Shown one piece after another: positions 55,062 through 62,097 of a stretch of DNA of 64,000 nucleotides (the first letter of the stretch is position 1; every line of letters begins with the position of its first letter). The stretch lies in assembly GCA_963708245.1 (NCBI GenBank), contig OY970201.1, positions 3,720,001 through 3,784,000 of the forward strand, written 5' to 3'. Made by a program: the position numbers and the translations under genes. The DNA comes from CAVYXK01 sp963708245. Lineage in GTDB: Bacteria; Pseudomonadota; Alphaproteobacteria; Acetobacterales; Acetobacteraceae. The notes below the pieces were generated by a model. That model did no database searches and was not told the DNA's origin. It saw only the letters and a list, made by a program, of their open reading frames with translations.

Positions 55062-55988
55062 ATGACGATGCATCCACCCAATCGAGCGCGAAATCTGCTT
55101 CGATGGGGGTCGCTCGCCGCGTTGCTCGCCGTTGCGGTTGCGGCGCCTGTCGCCGCCGCACAGCTCCAGCTGCCGGCGATCGTCGAGCCGGCCAGCCAAG
55201 AGCATCACGTCGGCAAAATGATCTTCGTCGAGCTGGTGACGCCAGATCTCGCCAGCGCCAAGCGGTTCTATGGAGGATTGTTCGGTTGGACGTTCCGCGA
55301 CATTGACGCGAGCGGGACGGCTTACGCGGAGGCGATGCTGGCTGGCCGCCCGGTTGCGGGACTGTTGCAGAAGGCTCTGCCGGCGGACGAGCATCGCCGA
55401 CCGGCGTGGCTGAGCTACTTCTCCGTGCCCGACGTCGACGCGGCGACGCAGACGGCGTTGCAGCATGGCGCGAAGGTCTTGTTCGAGCCGCACAGCTTCC
55501 CCGATCGCGGCCGGGAAGCGGTGCTGGCGGATCCGCAGGGGGCCGTGTTCGCGGTGCTTGCCTCGAGCAGTGGCGATCCGCCCGACCTGCTAGCCGACCC
55601 CGGCGATTGGATCTGGAGCTCGCTGATCACCACCGATCCCGATACCGGTGCGGCGTTCTACCAGACGCTGTTCGGCTACGAGGTCTTCGAACTGCCGGCC
55701 GACGAGGGCGCCCAGCATCTCATGCTGGCGTCGGACGGGTATGCGCGGGCCAGCGTGAATTCGCCGCCGCCGAACCGGCCGCATGCCCATTCGCACTGGC
55801 TCAATTACGCGCGGGTCGAGGATACGGTCGCAGCGACGGAAAGGGTCGTGGCGCTCGGCGGGCGGGTCCTGGTCGAGCCGCGGGTCGATCGCCATGGTGG
55901 CAAGATTGCGCTGGTCGCCGACCCTCAGGGGGCGCCGTTCGGACTGCTTGAATGGCCGGAGGGCGATAGCAAGGCGGAATCCAAGTGA
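55062..55988 (+). CDS. exported protein with two VOC (glyoxalase-like) domains
   Basis: 308 residues from ATG 55062 (alternative ATG 55068). Signal peptide (LLRWGSLAALLAVAVAAPVAAA), then two vicinal-oxygen-chelate modules: GKMIFVELVTPDLASAKRFY, GGLFGWTFRDID ... VLADPQGAVFAVL and WSSLITTDPDTGAAFYQTLF, GYEVFEL ... LVADPQGAPFGLLEWPEG. Export is unusual for this fold. Its stop overlaps the start of the downstream lipoprotein gene, so they are coupled. Confidence 0.85.
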   Translation: MTMHPPNRARNLLRWGSLAALLAVAVAAPVAAAQLQLPAIVEPASQEHHVGKMIFVELVTPDLASAKRFYGGLFGWTFRDIDASGTAYAEAMLAGRPVAGLLQKALPADEHRRPAWLSYFSVPDVDAATQTALQHGAKVLFEPHSFPDRGREAVLADPQGAVFAVLASSSGDPPDLLADPGDWIWSSLITTDPDTGAAFYQTLFGYEVFELPADEGAQHLMLASDGYARASVNSPPPNRPHAHSHWLNYARVEDTVAATERVVALGGRVLVEPRVDRHGGKIALVADPQGAPFGLLEWPEGDSKAESK

Positions 55989-56401
55989 ACGGCCTCCTTG
56001 TGCGCTGGCCGATGACCATCATGGTTGTCGGACTGTTCTTGCTGGTGGCGGCCGGCTGCGTCGTGCCGGGGAGTGGATACGGTTATGACCAGGGCACGGG
56101 CATCGGCCTGGGGTACTACGAGCCCGCTGGCGTCGACTATAGCGGCTGGGGCGGCGGCTACTACGTCGGGCCGGTGCGCAGTGGCGGGGCCTATGGGGGC
56201 CGTGGTGGTGGCGAGGCGTATGGTGGGGGCCGTGGCGGCGGCGCGCCGCATGCCTACCAGGCCGTTGGGGGCCGTGGCAGCGGCGGCGCGCCGCATGCCT
56301 ATCAGGCCGCGCCGGCGTCGCGGCCGGTGCCGTCCATACCGTCGGGCGGGCGCTCCTCGGGAGGGGGCGGCTCCCGGGCCGGGAGCCGCCAGTCGAACTG
56401 A
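55985..56401 (+). CDS. glycine-rich lipoprotein
   Basis: 138 residues from GTG 55985, overlapping the previous stop (GTGA). Lipobox LLVAAGC near residue 20-25 predicts a lipid-modified Cys25. The mature chain is Gly/Tyr/Ser-rich with the repeated unit GRG-GG-APHAYQA (two near copies at about residues 83-108). Probably an envelope surface-layer or low-complexity protein; no known family. Confidence 0.68.
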   Translation: MNGLLVRWPMTIMVVGLFLLVAAGCVVPGSGYGYDQGTGIGLGYYEPAGVDYSGWGGGYYVGPVRSGGAYGGRGGGEAYGGGRGGGAPHAYQAVGGRGSGGAPHAYQAAPASRPVPSIPSGGRSSGGGGSRAGSRQSN

Positions 56402-56559
56402 CGCCAGAGGGGCGCCGGCTTCGTCGTGCTGATCGGCGGCGATCGTTGACCCGCCGCTTGGCGGCGCGCGGCGACTTACCGGGCAGTAGAGGAATGCCGC
56501 CTGATACCGACCGCCCGGGCTGCTGACTCTCGGAGTGGGGCTTCCCCCTGAGGGGGGAT

Positions 56560-56972
56560 TGCCGGTGGAGCTGATCACGGACGAATTGGTCTGCCAGCCC
56601 AATCATGTGTTCATCATCTCGGCACGGCGCGATCTGCACATCCTCGACGGTAATTTCGTCTAAAGCCGATTTCAAAGCCAAGGGGATGGCCGGACGCCAT
56701 CACCGTTTTTCTGCATTCCCTGACGCAGCATTGGAACGGCAAACTTGTCGCGGTCATTGTCTCCGATGCGACGGGACTGTGGCGCTGCGCGGCATCACCA
56801 TTGCCAGAAGCTTAAGACCGCCGCGCAGCCGGATATGCCCGGGGGCGCGATAGCGGCCGGGTGCATCGATTTTGTTCTGTTGCCCGAAGATATCGCACAG
56901 GAAATCGTGCGAATTGCGAGCGGAGATACCTTGCGTCCACAAGCGGCACCTCGTACTCCGATTCCGAATTGA
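56560..56972 (+). pseudogene. CheB-type methylesterase remnant, multiply frameshifted
   Basis: Three frames in succession spell a CheB catalytic-domain tail: VELITDELVCQPNHVFIISA, RRDLHILDG (stop), then LKPISKPRGWPDAITVFLHS, LTQHWNGKLVAVIVSDATG, then AAQPDMPGGAIAAGCIDFVL, LPEDIAQEIVRIA to 56972. At least two frameshifts. The N-terminal part with the nucleophile Ser is missing. No chemotaxis genes lie near. Confidence 0.72.
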
Positions 56973-57057
56973 TGACCAAGAACGTGCCCTCCCCCTGGGG
57001 CGGTTGGCAGCGGCCAGAAGGAATGGCTAGAAGAGCCGGGGCAGGTGGCGGGTAGCG

Positions 57058-57465
57058 ATGGCGAGAGGTGGCTGGGTGTATGTCGGTGGCCGGGCCGGCA
57101 ACAAGCCACCACCGGCGGAGAAGGCGACCGTCACCGCAGCCTGCGAGAGGCTCATCGCCGAGGTACTGCGGCCGCGGTTCCTCCCCGAGATCCGTCCCTC
57201 CACGATGTTCAATTATCCCGTCGCCATCGACGGCAAGTGGCATGGCAACAAGTACCGGTTCTTCACGCGCTACCGCTCGGATGATCCCAATTCCCTGGCA
57301 GCGGAATTCGACGCCCCCTTCGCCCGGTTGGATTACGTCAGCCGCGACTGCTTCGATCTTCTGTGGCACCGGCATACCGGCGAGTGGCATCGCGTGTTCG
57401 AGCGCCTGTCGCTGACGGAAGCGCTGCATCGGATCGCGAGCGAGCCGTATTTCCAGCCCTGTTGA
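57058..57465 (+). CDS. DUF3024-like hypothetical protein
   Basis: 135 residues from ATG 57058. ACERLIAEVLRPRFLPEIRP, FNYPVAIDGKWHGNKYRFFT, RYRSDDPNSLAAEFDAPFAR, LWHRHTGEWHRVFERLSLTE. This pattern of a short globular protein, with WHRHTG-W near the end, is shared with uncharacterised DUF3024-like proteins. Looks intact although it lies between decayed genes and an insertion sequence. Confidence 0.62.
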   Translation: MARGGWVYVGGRAGNKPPPAEKATVTAACERLIAEVLRPRFLPEIRPSTMFNYPVAIDGKWHGNKYRFFTRYRSDDPNSLAAEFDAPFARLDYVSRDCFDLLWHRHTGEWHRVFERLSLTEALHRIASEPYFQPC

Positions 57466-57986
57466 CCTGACCACGGGCATTGCGCCAACCCGCAGGCCGT
57501 TGGTTGCAACTCCGGAAGACGCTGCATGTCGCGCAAAGCCGCCACACCGGCGCTGTGCCTGACGGAAGAGGTGCGCGCCACTTTATCCGCGCTCGCCCGC
57601 TCCCGCACGGCGCCGGCTCACCATGCCGAACGCTCGGCCATCATCTTGCACTTGGCAGACCGGCGCGATGCCACCGAGATCGCCGCAACGCTGCACATCG
57701 ACCGCCAGCGGGTCACGCGCTGCGTGCACCAAGTCATGGCCGTCGGGCCACTCAAGGCAATCGACGACTTGCCGCGTTTGGGACGGCGGCCGGAGATCAC
57801 CGAAGCCGCACGCACTTGGCTGATCGGCGAGGCCTGCGTCAAAGCCAAGGAACGCGGCTATCCGCATGAGTTGTGGACGCTGCGTCTGCTGGCAGCGCAC
57901 GCACGCGAGCATGGACCTACCGCCGGTCACGCTTGCCTGGCGAAACTGGCCCCCAGCACGGTGCACGAGATACTGAACAGCCGCCC

Positions 57987-57994
57987 GCTCAAGC
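57987..57994 (+). repeat. 8-bp target-site duplication, left copy
   Basis: GCTCAAGC directly left of the IS66 terminus GTAAGCATCC. Confidence 0.92.
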
Positions 57995-58065
57995 GTAAGC
58001 ATCCGCCGAGTGCCGCGGTGTTGCACGGCCGTCGACCAAGCATGCGGACGACGCACTGGTGTCGC

Positions 58066-58272
58066 CTACCTCTTGAGGTCCGCGAGGAGTTCCTTGAGGT
58101 TCTCGATACCTTCGGCGGTAAAGGCAACGGTGGACATTTCGTCGATGTCCCAGACGGTGAGGACACCGTCTTCCGGCTCCATATCGAGGGCGATGTCGCG
58201 CAAGAGGTCCTCGTCCTCGCCGAGCATCTTGGCCACCCGGCCGATGGTGGAGACGGAACTGGGCGCCGCCAT
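58066..58272 (-). CDS. small IS66-associated protein, 68 aa
   Basis: Acidic 68-residue protein (MAAPSSVSTIGRVAKMLGED, LTVWDIDEMSTVAFTAEGIE, NLKELLADLKR) reading in the same direction as tnpC and starting 3 bases after its stop, inside the element. Passenger or regulatory role unknown; I recall similar small frames in other IS66 copies but cannot verify it here. Confidence 0.7.
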   Translation of the reverse strand: MAAPSSVSTIGRVAKMLGEDEDLLRDIALDMEPEDGVLTVWDIDEMSTVAFTAEGIENLKELLADLKR

Positions 58273-58275
58273 TGA

Positions 58276-59845
58276 TCAGGCCGCGCGGTCGACGCGAGTA
58301 GCTCGCGGCCAATGCCAGGGCAGCAGTTCGTGCAACCGCGAGACTGGGTGATCACCGATGCGCGCGAGCACGTCGGCGAGCCAGGCGCGCGGATCGATGT
58401 TGTTCAACTTTGCCGACGCAATCAGCGAATACATCGCCGCTGCCCTCTCCCCGCCGCGGTCCGAACCGGCGAACAGCCATGACTTGCGCCCGAGTGCAAT
58501 TCCGCGCAGCGCGCGTTCCGCCGCATTGTTGGTCAGGCAGATGCGTCCATCGGCAAGGAAGCGCGCAAAGGCATCCCATCGCTTGAGCATGTAGTCCATC
58601 GCCTTCGCGACGTCGGCATGACGCGAGAGCTTGCCGCGTTCGACGCGCATCCAGCTCTCGAGGGAGCGCGACCCGGACCTGTCTTACGGCCTGCCGTTGG
58701 GTCGCTGGCAGGCCGTTGATGTCGCGTTCGACATCGAAGATCGCATCGATCCGGCGCACCGCCTCGATCGCGAGCGGCGCCTTGGCAACTTCGGCGAGCA
58801 CGAACAGTTTGCGCCGTCCGTGTGCCCAACACGCGGCCTCAATGATCGGACCAGGCTGGCGTGCGGGGTGGTAGAGGTCGTTGAACCCGGCATAGGCGTC
58901 GGCTTGCAGAATGCCCGCGTAGCCGGCGAGATGTCGGCACGGATGCTCGCCGCTGCGATCGCGCGAATAGAAGAAGATCGCCGCTGGCGGTGCCGCGCCA
59001 CCGAACGGCTGGTCGTCGCGCACATAGGTCCATAATCGGCCGGTGACGGTCTTGACCTTGGCCAACACCGGCACGGTGGTCTCATCGCCGTGTAGGCGCT
59101 CGGCGGCGAGTACGTGGGCCTTGATCAGCGTCACCAATGGCGACAGCGCCGTCGTGCAGGCACCCACCCAATCGGCCAGTGTGGAGACGCTGAGATCGAT
59201 GCCCTCGCGGGCAAACCGCTCGCTTTGGCGGTTCAACGGCTGATGCTCGCCGAACTTGCCATGGACGATCGTCGCCAGCAGGTCCGGACCGGCGCGGCCA
59301 CGGGAAATCGGATGGAACGGCGCCGGCGGCTGCGTGATCGTCTCGCACGAGCGGCAGGAGAACTTCTCTCGCACCGTCTGGATCACCTTGTAGGTCCGTG
59401 GAATGCTCTCCAACGTCTCGGTGGTGGTCTCGCCGAGCTTGGTGAGCTGACCGCCACAGCACGGACAGCTTGTCGGCGACGGCAGCACCAGCCGCTCGCG
59501 CGGCAGGTGCGCCGGTAACGGTGCGCGCACCGGCTTGGCGCGTGTGAACGGGCGCACGTTCGTCCTGTTCGTGGCCGCATGAGCGGCAGCCGCTTCGTCC
59601 TCGGCGGCAGCGGTCTCGAGTTCCTCGATCTGCATCTCCAACTGATCGAGCAGCTTGCGTCCACGCTCGGCGGAGGCGCCGAAGCGGTCACGCTTCATCT
59701 TGGCGATTAGCAGCTTCAGATGCGCAACCATCGCCTCGGCACCAGCGGCACGAGCCTCAAAATCACGCCGCGCGGCCTGCTCGGAGATTAGCGCTGCTTT
59801 CAGCGCGTCGATGTCATCCGGAAGTGTACCGGCCGAATCGCTCAT
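58276..59845 (-). pseudogene. tnpC: IS66 transposase TnpC, frameshifted
   Basis: From ATG 59845: leader coiled coil (DDIDALKAALISEQAARRDF, IAKMKRDRFGASAERGRKLL), zinc motif SCPCCGGQLTKLGE with SCRSC, and DDE core (RLHGDETTVPVLAK, DAYAGFNDLY, EAACWAHGRRKLFVL). After LPATQRQAVRQ, near 58685, the coding moves to another frame, which supplies the C-terminus SWMRVERGKLSRHADVAKAM, GRICLTNNAAERALRGIALG (catalytic Glu) and ends at 58276. One frameshift therefore separates the catalytic residues. Confidence 0.9.
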
Positions 59846-59929
59846 GCCGACAACTGAAATCACACTCGCCCGTGGTCATGCACGCGAAATCTTCAAAAAA
59901 ACCCCGGCAACTGTGCAACTAGTCCAATC

Positions 59930-60277
59930 TTAGCCCGCCAGTTCCGGTCGCCAGGTTCGCTGCGGGTGTCTCCAGTCAATTCCCTCTAGCATGTAGCCGA
60001 GTTGGGCCGCCGTAATCGCAACCACTCCATCCGCCGGCGATGGCCAGATGAACCGACCGCGCTCGAGTCGCTTGGCATATAGCGACATGCCGAGGCCGTC
60101 ATGCCAAAGAACCTTTATCAGATCACCCCGACGACCCCGGAAAACATACGCATCGCCGGCGTGCGGGTTGCGCTGCAGGGACTGTTGTACTTGCAGGGCA
60201 AGGCCATTCATCCCGCGACGCATATCGGTCCTGCCTGCGGCCAGCCAGACGCGCATACCCGAGGGTGGCATCATCAT
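59930..60277 (-). CDS. tnpB: IS66 accessory protein TnpB
   Basis: 115 residues: MRVWLAAGRTDMRRGMNGLA, GDAYVFRGRRGDLIKVLWHD, GLGMSLYAKRLERGRFIWP, the standard IS66 Orf2. Its ATG overlaps the tnpA stop (ATGA), the usual translational coupling. Confidence 0.95.
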   Translation of the reverse strand: MMMPPSGMRVWLAAGRTDMRRGMNGLALQVQQSLQRNPHAGDAYVFRGRRGDLIKVLWHDGLGMSLYAKRLERGRFIWPSPADGVVAITAAQLGYMLEGIDWRHPQRTWRPELAG

Positions 60278-60726
60278 CCGCGCAACACCGACAGCACGCG
60301 GCGGAGCGCCGCAACGCTCACTCCTTCGTCGATACTCACGCGCACGCTGCCGTTCAGCTCGATCTCGATCAACCCCGTTCGCCGTGGCGTTATCACCCGA
60401 GACGGCAACGGCTCTGATGCCGCCGGCGTCTCGCTCGGAACAGGCGCAATCCGCGCGGGGAAGAGATGCAGCTCCGAGCCGCAGGCAGTCTCGGCTGCAG
60501 CGAGGCGACGCCAGCGATAGACCAGGCTCGGGCAGATCCCGTGTCGGCGGGCAACGTCCTGGATGCGTACCCCAGGCTGCACAGACTCCCCCACCACCTT
60601 GGCTCGAAACCGAGCGTCATGCGCCCGACGCCGCTCTCCCACGATCTCGATCCGTGGGCTTGCCTCGCCATCTGTGGCTGCCACTCTGGCAGCCTCATGC
60701 TTGCTTCCTATCATCCCCCGAAGCAA
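60274..60726 (-). CDS. tnpA: IS66 accessory protein TnpA
   Basis: 150 residues (146 from a second ATG). Helix-turn-helix AKVVGESVQPGVRIQDVARR, HGICPSLVYRWRR, typical IS66 Orf1, followed by a C-terminal ELNGSVRVSIDEGVSVAALR segment. First gene of the element, reading away from its right end. Confidence 0.93.
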   Translation of the reverse strand: MLRGMIGSKHEAARVAATDGEASPRIEIVGERRRAHDARFRAKVVGESVQPGVRIQDVARRHGICPSLVYRWRRLAAAETACGSELHLFPARIAPVPSETPAASEPLPSRVITPRRTGLIEIELNGSVRVSIDEGVSVAALRRVLSVLRG

Positions 60727-60773
60727 ATCAAGCCGCCACTATTCAGACAAGGCGGTCGTCACCGTAGGGATAC

Positions 60774-60781
60774 GCTCAAGC
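60774..60781 (+). repeat. 8-bp target-site duplication, right copy
   Basis: GCTCAAGC directly right of the IS66 terminus; identical to 57987-57994. Confidence 0.92.
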
Positions 60782-61447
60782 CGCACAGGATGCGTTATTA
60801 TTTGCAGCGGCGCGATCCGGCCTTCGAGGAGGGCAAGGCCGAGGTCCTGGAAGTCTACGCCGCCGCGGAGATGCTGCGGCAGATTCCCGAAGCCGACCGT
60901 TCGGTTGCCGTGCTCTCCTATGATGAGAAGCCCGGCATCCAGGCGATTGCCACCACAGCCCCCGACCTGCCGCCGAGACCGGGCAGGTGTGCCACGGTGC
61001 AGCGCGATGACGAATACAAGCGGCTCGGGACACTCACGCTCTCAGCGGCGATCGATTTAGCGAGCGGCTTCGTGCATCACGTGGTGACCCGGCGGCATCG
61101 TTCGCGCGAGTTCATCGCCTTTCTGGAGCGGCTCGATGCGCATTATCCGGCGGGAATGTTGATCTGCCTGCTGCTCGACAATCACTCCGCCCATTGCTCG
61201 CGCGAGACCAGTCGCTTCCTTGCCAGCAAGTCCGGTCGGTTCGAGTTGGTTTTTACCCCGACGGCTCAACTATGTGGAGACCTTCTTCTCACGGCTGGCC
61301 CGATCGCTACTGCGGCGCATTCGCGTCGCCAGCAAGACAGAACTGGCCGATCGCATCCGCCGCTATATCGCAACCTGCAATGCAGCTCCGGTGCTCCCGA
61401 ACTGGCGCTACGGCATCAGTCCGGAGCCCCAGGCGCAGGCCGCCTAA

Positions 61448-61824
61448 TTCGAGTCGCCAATTCGCGAACGATGTACTAGTGGATAGAATCTGACGCTTGG
61501 CACCCACCGATGTGCACCCCTACGGCTCTCGGAAGAGCGACGCGGCGCTGTCCGGAACCAGACGTTCCGAAGGGTTGCAGGACAGGGGCGCTGGCCGACA
61601 TTGGCTCCGGCCCGGAAAGCGGTCATTCAAACGAGACCCGACGCCGACTCCCAGCCCAGGGTGATGAGGCGGCCTCCATCGATGCGAAATCTCAGCCCGT
61701 CGGCGTTGATCTCGTGCCAGTAAGCCTGGGTAGTTTCCGAGGCTGTGCCCCATCCTGATCAAAGGCTATGATCACGACGAGCGGTCGCTGGATTTAAAGC
61801 GATGGATTGCGGGAACTATCAGTC
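61448..61824. other. gene-free stretch
   Basis: 377 bases after the IS630 stop. It should hold that element's right end (GTACTAG near 61472 is a candidate TA-flanked terminus), but no partner repeat was found on the left side. No gene supported. Confidence 0.4.
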
Positions 61825-62097
61825 ATGTCGCAGCTCTGGACATACGCGCTCGGTTCCGCGGGATCGCATCTCGGTGCCGGATGGTTCTGGCTGTTCCCAC
61901 TCACCGGGAGCGGATGGTTTGCAGCGCGCCCGTCCGTCACCGAAGACATCTACGAGATCTACGCCGAGAGCTTTCGTGGAGCGGATCATCTGAGCCGCAT
62001 CCTGGCGGAGGCACAGGCCATCGTCGATGCTGTGCTGGCGGCGCCCATACGCCGCCCAGAGATTGCGTCCGAGACAGAATTGCAGGGCAGGCGATGA
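61825..62097 (+). CDS. small hypothetical protein coupled to glucan phosphorylase
   Basis: 90 residues from ATG 61825 (a TTG at 61807 is possible). N-terminal hydrophobic Trp/Gly-rich segment (MSQLWTYALGSAGSHLGAGW, FWLFPLTGSGWF), then SVTEDIYEIYAESFRGADHL, SRILAEAQAIVDAVLA. Not recognised. Its TGA overlaps the phosphorylase ATG, indicating coupled translation. Confidence 0.55.
   Translation: MSQLWTYALGSAGSHLGAGWFWLFPLTGSGWFAARPSVTEDIYEIYAESFRGADHLSRILAEAQAIVDAVLAAPIRRPEIASETELQGRR

Larger units (their letters stand above)
57995..60773 (-). mobile_element. IS66-family insertion sequence, 2779 bp
   Basis: Boundaries are set by a perfect 8-bp duplication GCTCAAGC (57987-57994 and 60774-60781), the size typical of IS66, and by rejoining of the IS630 reading frame on removal. 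The left end begins GTAAGCATCC, and the right end on the other strand begins GTATCCCTAC; both start GTA, the rest is imperfect. Genes read leftward: tnpA, tnpB, tnpC (frameshifted) and a small accessory frame. Confidence 0.93.
57526..61447 (+). pseudogene. IS630-family transposase, interrupted by IS66 and carrying a deletion
   Basis: N-terminal half 57526-57994: helix-turn-helix region (ADRRDATEIAATLHIDRQRV, CVHQVMAVGPLKAIDDLPRL, GRRPEITEAARTWLI). Removing the IS66 insert and one copy of the 8-base duplication rejoins the frame as LNSRPLK|PHRMRYYLQRRDP. The second half has the catalytic Asp residues in VLSYDEKPGIQ and CLLLDNHSAHCS. After LVFTPT the frame shifts: the tail LNYVETFFSRLARSLLRRIR with the catalytic Glu is in another frame to 61447, consistent with loss of about 11 bases near 61265 relative to the usual THGSWLNYVE. 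Doubly inactivated. Confidence 0.9.
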
